Made by a program: the position numbers and the translations under genes. This document shows positions 28,865-37,923 of a stretch of DNA of 64,000 nt, piece after piece (positions within the stretch are counted from its first letter, which is position 1; each line of letters begins with the position of its first letter). The stretch comes from Alteromonas sp. C1M14 (GTDB lineage: Bacteria > Pseudomonadota > Gammaproteobacteria > Enterobacterales > Alteromonadaceae). Where the stretch lies: NCBI RefSeq assembly GCF_018860965.1, contig NZ_JAHKQF010000002.1, forward strand, positions 248,001-312,000. Direction: 5' to 3'. The notes under the pieces were generated by a model. The model was not told the DNA's origin. It made no database searches and worked only from the letters and a program-made list of their open reading frames with translations.

Positions 28865-29920
28865 CTATCGTCCAGACTGACGATTAAGCTGATCTTTTAA
28901 GTTTGGTGGTATGCCTTTTATTGTCAACGTGTCGGTCGTTGGATCATATACCACCCGCTCACCTAACAATTTTCGTTCAAAACTTAATGAAACCCCGCCC
29001 CCTTGCCCAGAAAATTTTGCTAATTGACGTAACGCTGCAGGATCTGGCTGGAAGGTTTCCTCTAAAGGCGATTCTAGCGTTTGGGTGTAAGCCGCAAACG
29101 TTTGATTATTGGTTTCATCTGTGGGCAAGACATCGGATAATTCGTGCACACTAAGGCTTTCTCCACTGTCTATTTTTTCCTTAAAATAGGATTTAACCTC
29201 TTCACGATGCTGCTCCTGCTCTTCTCTATCAAGGTTTTCGCTAGCGAGGTAAGCATCCACAGACGTAATCAGCTGTTTATTTTGCTGTTTAACGTCAACT
29301 AATTCTTCACACCCAATGAAGTCCATAAAAAAGTCCGACACTTTTCTGCCCATCCGCCCTTTGATAAAACTGATATACCGTTTTTGTTCAGGTTGGATAT
29401 CAAGTTGGGTTAGGTCGATTCGAACCGCCAGTTGCATTTTTGCGAGGTCTAAGTGTTCCTTCGCTGTCAACTCAAGGGCTTGGTTCACCTCAACATGGGA
29501 TTGGGTGTTTAACAGCGTGATCATCAAATATTGGGTAGCCAGGAACTCATATTGACAGAACACGAGAAATCCGGCTTCTGCCGTGCCCGTGTCGGTCAGG
29601 GCTTTGATCAGCTTTTGTGCGGCATGCATGCTAAAATCATGAAAAGCATCGTTGGGATCCCCTTCATTGTTTGCTTTTACCTGCGAAAACGCCGATAGCA
29701 AATGCTCAAAAGTGGGCGATGAGGTGTCATCTTGTTCCGGTGTAGAAAAATGCCCAACCCCTTTACCCGGTTTGCCGTTAAAACTCTGGTTAATCTGAAC
29801 AGCAAGTGATTCTATTTCGGGCGTGATATCTAAGCATTTGTTGCGGGGGATTAACGACAGCTTTCCATCGTTAGTAACAATCAGTCGATGCACGACGAAA
29901 TGGTGAATCAATGCACTCAT
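28865..29920 (-). CDS. yejK: Nucleoid-associated protein YejK (NdpA)
   Basis: A 351-aa DNA-associated protein of the NdpA family, slightly longer than the roughly 335-aa enterobacterial form. The conserved KGRMGRKVSDFFMDFIGCEE and the C-terminal SGQGGGVSLSFERKLLG with the two-strand end ITIKG-like motif (LTIKGIPPNL) are present. It is monocistronic with its own terminator and is divergent from yejL, as in enterobacteria. Confidence 0.94.
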   Translation of the reverse strand: MSALIHHFVVHRLIVTNDGKLSLIPRNKCLDITPEIESLAVQINQSFNGKPGKGVGHFSTPEQDDTSSPTFEHLLSAFSQVKANNEGDPNDAFHDFSMHAAQKLIKALTDTGTAEAGFLVFCQYEFLATQYLMITLLNTQSHVEVNQALELTAKEHLDLAKMQLAVRIDLTQLDIQPEQKRYISFIKGRMGRKVSDFFMDFIGCEELVDVKQQNKQLITSVDAYLASENLDREEQEQHREEVKSYFKEKIDSGESLSVHELSDVLPTDETNNQTFAAYTQTLESPLEETFQPDPAALRQLAKFSGQGGGVSLSFERKLLGERVVYDPTTDTLTIKGIPPNLKDQLNRQSGR

Positions 29921-30073
29921 AAAAGAAAACTCGTCCTGTTGGTTAAAAATTTACAGCAGATTTGCGGGATTTGTGAATGAATGATTGTGATCATTCAGAC
30001 AACGATTATAATCATTTAAAACTAAATTCCATTCTTTTTTTAATTAAGAATACCGAAATATAGAGGCGACACA

Positions 30074-30289
30074 ATGCCCCAACAGAGCCGTTACTCGGAT
30101 TCCGATTTCGAAGCGCTAATGAATAAGGTTATTTTAACCTTAGAAGAAAACAACGCCACCAGAGATCTTCAACTCATGGTGTTAGGCAATGCCATCACAC
30201 ACATACTCAATACACAAGTGCCTGCGGCCAGTCGTAAGGCCATCGCAGAACAATTTGCATCGGTTTTAGTAAAAAGTGTCGACGGATAA
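30074..30289 (+). CDS. yejL: YejL family protein (DUF1414)
   Basis: A 71-aa small soluble protein; the E. coli YejL is 75 aa. It starts MPQQSRYSDSDFEALMNKV and has a single helical core ending ALV-like (FASVLVKSV). GAGG precedes the ATG. It lies nine bases before yejM, and the pair forms the usual yejL-yejM operon. Its molecular role is unknown. Confidence 0.9.
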   Translation: MPQQSRYSDSDFEALMNKVILTLEENNATRDLQLMVLGNAITHILNTQVPAASRKAIAEQFASVLVKSVDG

Positions 30290-30298
30290 TTCAATACA

Positions 30299-31822
30299 AT
30301 GATATTAGGTGAGTCTCCCCGCCGTCAGCGGGTAACACGGTTGGTAAATTGGGGGCATTGGTTTGCATTAGCCAATATTGCCATTGCCATGGTTATCGCA
30401 ACGGTATTTATTTTTTCTTCGCCATCTCCGGATACCGCGTTAGGCACACTCTACATGGTGTTTAACTGGTTTGGCCATATCGGTTTTATGACATTTTCCG
30501 GCTTTGTAATTTTTGTCCTGCCGTTATGTTATTTGGCCACCAAGCCCACGCTTATTAAAGTTGCAGGTTCGTCTATTGCCGCCATTGGGCTCGCCCTAAT
30601 GGCTTTTGACGCACTGTTATTTAATCGCACAGGTTTCCATTTAAGCTTTAGTTCCGCCAACTTGCTTAAAAATGAAGCTCATACTCAAATAAGTGAATTT
30701 GGGGTGCAGCAATGGATGTACCTTTTAGTCTTGTTTATTGTTTGGATGGGCTTCCAACTTGTATTGGCTAACGCCATATGGAAACGGGTGGAGCGATTAC
30801 AACAACACAAAATTGGCACCCCAGTTACGTCGTTTTTCCTTACCTGTTTTGTGGCCAGTCATGCCATTCATGTATGGGCAGATGCCGAACTCTATCAGCC
30901 CATTATTAAGCAAGACAATATGTTCCCGCTTTCTTATCCTGCCACAGCGAAAACCACCATGTCTCGTTATGGTTTACTGGATCTTGATCGCTACCGAGAA
31001 CGGGAGCAATTGCAATTCGACCCGCAAATCCATCAAGTATCCTACCCCACAGAACCTGTGTACTGTGCAGTGGATACAGAGCAAACGCTGGTGTTAATTG
31101 TGCAAACAGATACCGCGCCGCTGCCGCCTATCGCCCAATTTGATTTACGGGAACTCGATGACTATATTACCACCGCGTCGTCCCTTGATGCATTGATCAT
31201 GACTACGCTGTTTGGTGTGCCTGAAATTTATCAAGATACGCTAAAGAATAAACGTCCCGTTTTATTAGCATTGCCCGTGGGACTAGGCATGCCGGTATCT
31301 GTTCATCTAGACGAGAATCTCCCCTCCAAGGTACTCAGTGGCTATAAGCAGCCTCTAAGCAACACCCATGAAGGATTACATATTGGATTTCTTTCTGCCG
31401 GTGAAATTACTGAGTTTTTGCAAAAACCTGAGTTTGCTGACAGCGACATCATCATTGCCACAGGCTTTGATCCTGAAGGTGGCACGCATATGGGTAAACT
31501 CTATACCTCATTGAACATACAGGGTGACCTAGCTAGTACAGAAGATCTCGCCCCAACGGTTCTCAATGCCCTCGGTTGTCATGCACCGGCACGATTCTAT
31601 TCCACCGGGCAGAATTTACTGTCGCCCCAACGTAACTGGTTAGTCAGTACATCCGGGGAAAAAGTGATTGTTGCCCATGAAAATAAAATCATCGAAGTGC
31701 TAAGCAATGGTAGCTATGAAATCACCGACGCCACCACAAAAGAGCGTAGCAACGAACCGCTTAATGTGGATCTACTAAGTAGAGCCATTAAACACCTCAC
31801 GCACTTTTCAAAATCAAAATAA
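30299..31822 (+). CDS. yejM: YejM/PbgA-type inner membrane protein with shortened hydrolase-like periplasmic domain
   Basis: Regulator of lipopolysaccharide and outer-membrane lipid homeostasis in enterobacteria. Five transmembrane helices lie in residues 1-190, including NWGHWFALANIAIA and the ASHAIHVWADAELYQPI join to the periplasm, which match E. coli YejM closely. The periplasmic part is about 310 residues against about 395 in E. coli, with the hydrolase-fold core shortened by about 60-80 residues. The E. coli VDGLNYS segment reads VQTDTAPL here, and SGNTTDN reads TASSLDA. It ends with the conserved YSTGQNLLSPQRN. It is likely a non-enzymatic protein; LPS-related function is inferred. Confidence 0.87.
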   Translation: MILGESPRRQRVTRLVNWGHWFALANIAIAMVIATVFIFSSPSPDTALGTLYMVFNWFGHIGFMTFSGFVIFVLPLCYLATKPTLIKVAGSSIAAIGLALMAFDALLFNRTGFHLSFSSANLLKNEAHTQISEFGVQQWMYLLVLFIVWMGFQLVLANAIWKRVERLQQHKIGTPVTSFFLTCFVASHAIHVWADAELYQPIIKQDNMFPLSYPATAKTTMSRYGLLDLDRYREREQLQFDPQIHQVSYPTEPVYCAVDTEQTLVLIVQTDTAPLPPIAQFDLRELDDYITTASSLDALIMTTLFGVPEIYQDTLKNKRPVLLALPVGLGMPVSVHLDENLPSKVLSGYKQPLSNTHEGLHIGFLSAGEITEFLQKPEFADSDIIIATGFDPEGGTHMGKLYTSLNIQGDLASTEDLAPTVLNALGCHAPARFYSTGQNLLSPQRNWLVSTSGEKVIVAHENKIIEVLSNGSYEITDATTKERSNEPLNVDLLSRAIKHLTHFSKSK

Positions 31823-31825
31823 CCG

Positions 31826-32653
31826 TTACACCGGTACAGCAGACGATTTTTTCCAAACGGAGAGAATAAAGTCTGCATGTACCGTCTTCATATCCTGTAC
31901 TAGTCGATTACGTTGTTCGTCATTAAACTTCCACGTAAACGGGGTCATATTCACCAACGCCATCGTCATTTCTGGGTCCGTCAAATTAATGGGGAAGGCT
32001 AATCTTTCTCGCTGTACTAGGGTTAATCCTGTTCGAGTTTCCTCAGGTAATTGGTGGGGCCGCGGGGTCGCATAAGCCTCTTTTTTTAACGCCATTAAAT
32101 GATCAGGCCCGGGCGCCACATGCAGCAACATCCCATCATCTTTTAAAACCCGTGCCAAGGTTTTATCGTCGCCCGGTGCAAACACCTGCAGTAAAATATC
32201 GATAGATGCTGTTGCAACAGGAAGATCGAAACTACTTGCCACCACGAATTGGGCATTTTTATACTGCTTAGAGGCTATATCGATGGCGGCTTTAGAGATA
32301 TCACTCCCGGCCGCTTGTACGGTTGTCCCTTTTTTTTGCAACTGCGACTGTAAAGAGGAAAGATATGTTCCTTCACCACAGCCAGCATCAAAAAGTGTTA
32401 CTGAACGTGCAGACACATGGGCATCGATTAAGGCCCCCATATTTTCCATTAACGGAAGAAACCCTGCACGCTGATGGAACTGCTGTCGCGCGGCAATCAT
32501 GTCTTTATTGTCACCGGGTTGCTTGCTTTTCTTTTTTTGTACCGGCAATAAATTAACGTAACCGCTGCGGGATACATCAAAACTGTGACCTTTGTCACAA
32601 CACCAAGGTCCATCCTCAGACAATGGCGATTTACACAGCGGACATAACCACAT
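31826..32653 (-). CDS. rlmA: 23S rRNA (guanine-745-N1)-methyltransferase
   Basis: S-adenosylmethionine-dependent methyltransferase of 275 aa that modifies 23S rRNA helix 35. The N-terminal zinc ribbon is intact: CPLCKSPL, then WCCDKGHSFDV (four ligands from C, C, C/C, H). The SAM fold has FDAGCGEGTYL, and the conserved block YVNLLPVQ follows the zinc finger. The ATG at 32653 begins MWLCPLC, the family start. It converges on yejM with three bases between the stops and no hairpin. Confidence 0.93.
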   Translation of the reverse strand: MWLCPLCKSPLSEDGPWCCDKGHSFDVSRSGYVNLLPVQKKKSKQPGDNKDMIAARQQFHQRAGFLPLMENMGALIDAHVSARSVTLFDAGCGEGTYLSSLQSQLQKKGTTVQAAGSDISKAAIDIASKQYKNAQFVVASSFDLPVATASIDILLQVFAPGDDKTLARVLKDDGMLLHVAPGPDHLMALKKEAYATPRPHQLPEETRTGLTLVQRERLAFPINLTDPEMTMALVNMTPFTWKFNDEQRNRLVQDMKTVHADFILSVWKKSSAVPV

Positions 32654-32718
32654 ATTTAGGACTCTATAGGGATGAAAGCCGGCAATGTACCAAAAGACCA
32701 ATAACAATCAAGTGTCAT

Positions 32719-33840
32719 TTAACCAAGATGCGCTAATGGATGGGCCGACGTTGACCAAGGCGAGGTGAAAAAATGGGATATTACCTCATCAGGCACCTTA
32801 TCGATGGCACTAAAACGCCATTTAGGGGATTTGTCTTTTTCGATAAGTAATGCCCGGATCCCTTCTTGTAGTTCTCCATAAACGCTGCTGCGACAGGCAA
32901 GATCCAGTTCCATTTGAAAACAAGCATGTAAAGGTAATTGTTTACCAATATGATATTGCTTAAAAAACACATTAGCAGTAAGGGGGGAGCCGGCAGCTAA
33001 CGTCGATTGTGCCCGAACCATCCACTCACAGTCTCCAGCATCAATGGCGAGTATGCCATTGGCGACTTCGACTATTGAGTCGCCATTACAGGCTTTGTTG
33101 ATAAGCGAACGCCAAGGTGCAACACGATTTTTTGCAGATGTAGGCACACCGCAGCAGTCATGTAAGCTTTGAGAAATTTGCACCGCCACATCCTTTGACC
33201 ACCTTGCGTCCTGCCATTGTCTTAACAGTGGCGTAATGCTATCAGACGCACAAACAAAATCAGCCAATCCAAGAGACTGGGCCTCCCAACCGTTTAATTG
33301 CGCCGCGGTGAGGCCCAAGAACAACCCCACGTTATCAGGTAAACGGGGTAAAAAATAACTCCCTCCCACATCCGGGAAAAGCCCGATGGTGATTTCTGGC
33401 ATTGCAATGCGTGTGGTTTCGGTTGTTACTCGATGGCTCCCGCCGGCAAAAATCCCCATCCCTCCGCCCATCACAATCCCCTGCCCCCAAACAACAACAG
33501 GCATAGGGTATGTATGTAACAGATAATCTAATTCGTATTCTACCGAGAAAAATTGCTCAATAAACTTCGGGGTTCCTGATACCTGATCTGACATGGCCTT
33601 ATACATAGACACAATATCTCCGCCGGCACAAAACGCTTTGCCTCCCACACTATCGATTACCACAAAAAGCATCTCCTCCCGAGTCTGCCAACGTTTTAGG
33701 GTATCGCTCATGATCACGGCCATATCCAAATCTAAGGCATTAAGGGATGACGGGTTATTCAATGTTAACTGTCCAAACCGCTTGCCACACGCTGTCTCAT
33801 GTTCACTAATGATGATTTTAGGGGTTGACTGACTTTCCAT
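32719..33840 (-). CDS. 3-hydroxyisobutyryl-CoA hydrolase (enoyl-CoA hydratase/isomerase family)
   Basis: A 373-aa crotonase-fold protein that removes CoA from 3-hydroxyisobutyryl-CoA in valine breakdown. The oxyanion hole block GGKAFCAGGDIVSMY and the family-specific extended C-terminus are present, and the length distinguishes it from plain enoyl-CoA hydratases of about 260 aa. It follows the acyl-CoA dehydrogenase gene on the same strand with 43 bp between them and AGGAA before the ATG, so they are likely one operon. Confidence 0.9.
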   Translation of the reverse strand: MESQSTPKIIISEHETACGKRFGQLTLNNPSSLNALDLDMAVIMSDTLKRWQTREEMLFVVIDSVGGKAFCAGGDIVSMYKAMSDQVSGTPKFIEQFFSVEYELDYLLHTYPMPVVVWGQGIVMGGGMGIFAGGSHRVTTETTRIAMPEITIGLFPDVGGSYFLPRLPDNVGLFLGLTAAQLNGWEAQSLGLADFVCASDSITPLLRQWQDARWSKDVAVQISQSLHDCCGVPTSAKNRVAPWRSLINKACNGDSIVEVANGILAIDAGDCEWMVRAQSTLAAGSPLTANVFFKQYHIGKQLPLHACFQMELDLACRSSVYGELQEGIRALLIEKDKSPKWRFSAIDKVPDEVISHFFTSPWSTSAHPLAHLG

Positions 33841-33883
33841 CCGTATTCCTCATAATGTAAAGGCGTTCTTTTTGCTACCGGTG

Positions 33884-35038
33884 TTATAACAGTGCCGTAG
33901 TAGACCTAAGTATACGTTTAGCGATAATGACCCGCATAATTTCGTTGCTGCCTTCTAGAATCTGGTGTACTCGTACATCTCGCACATGCCGCTCTAGAGA
34001 AAACTCCTTAATATAGCCATAGCCACCAAAAATTTGTAATGCATCATTGCAAACCCGAAATCCAACATCCGTTGCAAATCGTTTTGCCATCGCACAATAA
34101 GTGGTTTTATCAGCGTCATTATCATCTAATTTACTGGCAGCTAAACGCACCAATTGGCGTGCAGCAACCAATTCGGTGGCCATATCTGCTAATTTAAACT
34201 GTAACCCCTGAAATGACGCCAACGGCGTACCAAATTGCTCCCGTTCCTGCATGTATTTTTGCGCCATTTCAAGAGCAAATTGTGCCGTTCCAATTGAGCA
34301 GGTAGCAATGTTCACCCGTCCGCCATCTAAACCTTTCATGGCCAAAGTAAAGCCCTCTCCTTCGTCGCCAAGACGCCATGCTTTTTCTACCTTTACATCG
34401 TCAAAGGTTATCATGCGTGTGGGTTGGGCGTTCCAGCCCATTTTTTCTTCTAATTTTCCGTAGCTAATGCCATTTGCGTCGGCTGGAATAGCAAATGCGC
34501 TGATCCCTTTGGCACCTGCGCCGCCAGTACGGGCCATCACGACCAGCACGTCGGTACTACCCGCACCAGAGATAAAGACTTTACTGCCATTTAACCTATA
34601 CCCATCGCCTTCAATTTGTGCTGTTGTTTTTAATGATGCAGCATCAGAACCCGCCCCTGGTTCGGTTAAACAATAAGACGCTAATTTTTGCCCGGTAACC
34701 AAATCTTGGCACCATCTATCTTTCACTTCAGTGCTGCCCCAGGTGGAAATCATCCAAGTGGCCATGTTGTGAATGGTGAGCATGGCGGTAGTGGTAGTAC
34801 ACCCCATCGCTAATTGTTCAAATATGAGCGATGCATCTAGTCGACTTAACCCTAACCCACCCGCCTCGACCGGAGAATATAAACCACAAAAGCCTAACTC
34901 GCCGGCTTGCCGAATAGCCTCAATAGGAAAGTAATGAGTTTTATCCCACTTTGCAGCATTAGGAGCGAATGCATGTAGTGCAAATTGTCGGGCCGTGTCT
35001 ACATAAGCTGTCTGATCTTCATTCAATGAAAAATTCAA
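33884..35038 (-). CDS. Acyl-CoA dehydrogenase, probable isobutyryl-CoA dehydrogenase
   Basis: A 384-aa FAD enzyme that oxidises short branched acyl-CoA. It shows SYCLTEPGAGSDAAS, GGRVNIATCSIGTAQ, FGGYGYI and the C-terminal HQILEGSNEI with the catalytic glutamate position. The start is TTG at 35038 with an excellent GGAGG five bases upstream; the frame is open further but those codons have no ribosome site. Isobutyryl-CoA specificity is inferred from the following 3-hydroxyisobutyryl-CoA hydrolase. An 18-bp palindrome lies about 70 bp upstream. Confidence 0.9.
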   Translation of the reverse strand: MNFSLNEDQTAYVDTARQFALHAFAPNAAKWDKTHYFPIEAIRQAGELGFCGLYSPVEAGGLGLSRLDASLIFEQLAMGCTTTTAMLTIHNMATWMISTWGSTEVKDRWCQDLVTGQKLASYCLTEPGAGSDAASLKTTAQIEGDGYRLNGSKVFISGAGSTDVLVVMARTGGAGAKGISAFAIPADANGISYGKLEEKMGWNAQPTRMITFDDVKVEKAWRLGDEGEGFTLAMKGLDGGRVNIATCSIGTAQFALEMAQKYMQEREQFGTPLASFQGLQFKLADMATELVAARQLVRLAASKLDDNDADKTTYCAMAKRFATDVGFRVCNDALQIFGGYGYIKEFSLERHVRDVRVHQILEGSNEIMRVIIAKRILRSTTALL

Positions 35039-35107
35039 TTTAGCCTCCGATAAATGTCTATTGAGCGAAATATACACACCAAACCTTCACGCCTTATCCG
35101 CCAATAC

Positions 35108-35125
35108 GTTTACGTTAACGTAAAC
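35108..35125. promoter_or_regulatory. Perfect 18-bp palindrome, LiuR-like operator
   Basis: GTTTACGTTAACGTAAAC is a perfect palindrome about 70 bp upstream of the acyl-CoA dehydrogenase start, in the divergent intergenic region. LiuR, a MerR-type repressor of branched-chain amino acid catabolism in gammaproteobacteria, is known to use palindromes of the TTTACGT-ACGTAAA kind. The match is from memory of the published motif, not a search. Confidence 0.6.
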
Positions 35126-35287
35126 TATAAAGCAAGACGAGTCTAAATGTAAAATACTTGTTTATATCTGGATAAGACAATGGGAGTGACCTTACCTAGG
35201 TGACGAAAAGAAAAACCACTGTTATGCTATTATCAATACAAATAGTCATTTAAATGCTTATTTGCATTTTATTTATCGGTGTATTGC

Positions 35288-36958
35288 ATGCCCTACCGTT
35301 TAGCAATTGTTGAAGATAACGCCACTGCCCGAAGTGCCCTTCGTAGTCATTTGTTGCCTGCCGGTGACTTTGAAATCAGCAGTTTTAGTAACGGAAACGA
35401 GCTAAAGGCTGCCCTGCGAAGACAGCATTTTGAAATCATTTTCATGGATTTTCATCTTGGTCAGGATAAAAATGGTGTTGAGTGGATAAAGTTGCTAAGA
35501 CAGGGGCAGTATATTCGTCCTAGCACAGGTATTATTTTTATTACCGCAGATCGCCTTCCTCAAACCATTGGCAAAATTATCGATATTCAACCTGATCTTC
35601 TGATCATCAAACCCTACAATATTGCCACATTACGAAAGAACATCGCTCACTACTTACATTATCGCCAATTTGTGGGTGAAGTGCTCACGGTGTTAGACAA
35701 CCAACAGCCAAGCGAAGCGTTAACGATGGTGGAGGCGTTATCCAAAAAAGCCATGCCATCGAAGATTAAAAGTGACGTATTAAAACTCCATGCCCGGTTA
35801 TTATTTGATAATGGCAAGATTCGTCAAGCGCAGCAGCTTTATGATTCCGTATTGCAAAATGCCGCCGGCGTGCTGTGGGCACAATGGGGTAAAATCAAAT
35901 GTGAATACTTAGCTGGAAATTGGTCCCACTGTAAAAACGAACTCACAGAATTGGTTAATAACAACCTAGCCAGAGACAAAGCTTTTGAATGGTTAGCATG
36001 CCTTTGCTTTGAACAAGAAGCCTGGTCCCAAGCGGAGTTTTATCTTGATCACATCAAAATCAGTGATTTATCGGTACCGGCAGCTCGCCTAAAATCGCTG
36101 ACGTATCAAAAACAAAATAAAATTGTGGATGGGCTCGAGTTACTGCAAAAGAAGCGCGATTATAATCGCAGTGCTCGGGAACGATTTAATGAATTTACCT
36201 TCGAACTCGCTGAATTTTATTTGTCCATTGCAGAGCATCAACCTAAAGCCAATCGATGGGAAAGTTTAAATCAAGCCAAACGACTCGTCGGTATTGCCGG
36301 TAGAGGGCAAGCAGATCAACAACTGCTGCAAAAGAAAGATTATTTATTAAGTTACGCGTCGGTGCTTGAAGGAGACAGCGACAGAGCTGAACATTATTTA
36401 GCTCAGGATCACATGGAAATGCTTCTTCGCACCGACCCTGCCACTTTGATCATAGCAGCAAAAACATTTAACGGTATGGGCCGAAAATCAAAGGCAAAAG
36501 AACTACTCGCCATGGCCCATGAACGTAATCAAAACGACATGGACTTGTCTGCCCAAACTATGAATGAAAATCGCTTAACCGTGGCAGAGAAAACCATGGG
36601 AGTGGCAGAGGACCGAGCCATTGACCTGAATGAAACCGGCACCAAATTGTTTGTGACAGGGCAATATGTGCAAGCCATGTATTACTTTTATCAAGCATAC
36701 CGACTGATGTTCACCACCTCAGCTTTTGGCCTAAATTTATTGCAATGTATGCTTGAGTCTCGCCACCCGAGTTACCGCACGTTTACCGTCGCTACATTAA
36801 TTAAAAAAATACAGTCCTGTGACCTTAGCGCAAGAAATCAAGCCCGCTTAGATCATCTCATTGCATTAGCAGAGAAAGACACAGATTACTTTTTATCTGT
36901 TACACCAATAAACCGTGCTTTCTTCCAAAAAGTAACCGCAAGCGGTAATCAAATTTGA
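35288..36958 (+). CDS. Response regulator with N-terminal receiver and C-terminal TPR repeats (second copy)
   Basis: A 556-aa protein of the same layout as the one at 17.5 kb: receiver with E9 D10, phosphoacceptor D54 in IFMDFHLG, T86, and K108 in IKPY, then TPR-like helical units (for example residues 450-478, GTKLFVTGQYVQAMYYFYQA) and LNLLQC at 482-487. The two copies are clearly diverged. The ATG start lacks a strong ribosome site, and a GTG at 35279 is possible. It splits the valine catabolic genes, being divergent from the dehydrogenase and convergent with mmsB by only four bases. Confidence 0.88.
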   Translation: MPYRLAIVEDNATARSALRSHLLPAGDFEISSFSNGNELKAALRRQHFEIIFMDFHLGQDKNGVEWIKLLRQGQYIRPSTGIIFITADRLPQTIGKIIDIQPDLLIIKPYNIATLRKNIAHYLHYRQFVGEVLTVLDNQQPSEALTMVEALSKKAMPSKIKSDVLKLHARLLFDNGKIRQAQQLYDSVLQNAAGVLWAQWGKIKCEYLAGNWSHCKNELTELVNNNLARDKAFEWLACLCFEQEAWSQAEFYLDHIKISDLSVPAARLKSLTYQKQNKIVDGLELLQKKRDYNRSARERFNEFTFELAEFYLSIAEHQPKANRWESLNQAKRLVGIAGRGQADQQLLQKKDYLLSYASVLEGDSDRAEHYLAQDHMEMLLRTDPATLIIAAKTFNGMGRKSKAKELLAMAHERNQNDMDLSAQTMNENRLTVAEKTMGVAEDRAIDLNETGTKLFVTGQYVQAMYYFYQAYRLMFTTSAFGLNLLQCMLESRHPSYRTFTVATLIKKIQSCDLSARNQARLDHLIALAEKDTDYFLSVTPINRAFFQKVTASGNQI

Positions 36959-36962
36959 GGCA

Positions 36963-37823
36963 TCACGACAAGCGCGTTAACAGACTCGACGTATCCCAGC
37001 GCCCGCCGCCAGATTTTTGTACATCAGCATAATACTGATCCACCAACGCAGTTAAGGCCAACGTAGAGCCATTTCTGCGCCCTTCATCCAACGCAATCGC
37101 TAAATCTTTGCGCATCCAATCCACCGCAAAGCCAAAGTCGTATTCGCCGTTGATCATCGTGGTGGCGCGATTTTCCATTTGCCATGATTGTGCCGCGCCT
37201 TTGGAAATAACATCAATAACAGCGTTACAGTCAAGGCCGGCTTGCTCACCAAAATGCAAAGCTTCCGCCAAGCCTTGGACAATACCGGCAATACAAATTT
37301 GATTCATCATTTTTGCTAATTGGCCACTTCCTGTGGGCCCTAATCGTTGACTATGTCGGGCATAGGCATCCATCACCGGTTTGATGGCGTCAAACACGGC
37401 AGCCTCTCCGCCTACCATAATAGTCAATTGCCCATTAACAGCCCCCGCTTCACCACCAGAGACAGGGGCATCAAGAAAGTCTATCTTTTGTTGCGTCGCC
37501 TCTTGTTGTAGTTGTCTCGCTACGGTGGCCGACGCGGTGGTGTGATCCACTAGCACCGCACCGGGCTTCATGGCAGGTAATGCTTTTTTCGCCACATCTA
37601 ACACGTCATTATCGTTTCCAACACACATGAATACCACGTCTGCAGTCTTTACCGCAGATTCGATGGTTGATGCGTGTTGTCCTTGATACGTGTTATGCCA
37701 TCGCAAGGCTTTTTCATGACTGCGATTATAAACCGTAACACTGTACCCTGCTTTTTGCAGATGGCCTGCCATGGGAAAGCCCATAACGCCGAGTCCAAGA
37801 AACGCCACATTCGTTGGTTTCAT
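36963..37823 (-). CDS. mmsB: 3-hydroxyisobutyrate dehydrogenase family NAD-dependent oxidoreductase
   Basis: A 286-aa enzyme of the beta-hydroxyacid dehydrogenase family that oxidises 3-hydroxyisobutyrate to methylmalonate semialdehyde in valine breakdown. The Rossmann start FLGLGVMGFPMAGHL, the substrate motif DAPVSGGEAGA and the catalytic lysine in GSGQLAKMMNQ are present. Assignment as MmsB, rather than tartronate semialdehyde or another reductase of the family, rests on nearby valine genes. It ends four bases from the second REC-TPR gene, and no hairpin is between them. Confidence 0.82.
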   Translation of the reverse strand: MKPTNVAFLGLGVMGFPMAGHLQKAGYSVTVYNRSHEKALRWHNTYQGQHASTIESAVKTADVVFMCVGNDNDVLDVAKKALPAMKPGAVLVDHTTASATVARQLQQEATQQKIDFLDAPVSGGEAGAVNGQLTIMVGGEAAVFDAIKPVMDAYARHSQRLGPTGSGQLAKMMNQICIAGIVQGLAEALHFGEQAGLDCNAVIDVISKGAAQSWQMENRATTMINGEYDFGFAVDWMRKDLAIALDEGRRNGSTLALTALVDQYYADVQKSGGGRWDTSSLLTRLS

Positions 37824-37923
37824 CTTCTTCCTTTCAAATCACATTAAAGACATCAAATATCTGCTATCTTATCAAAGTATCTCTTTTAATTGGTCTATTT
37901 ATCGACGTCAAAAAGGAATTACC

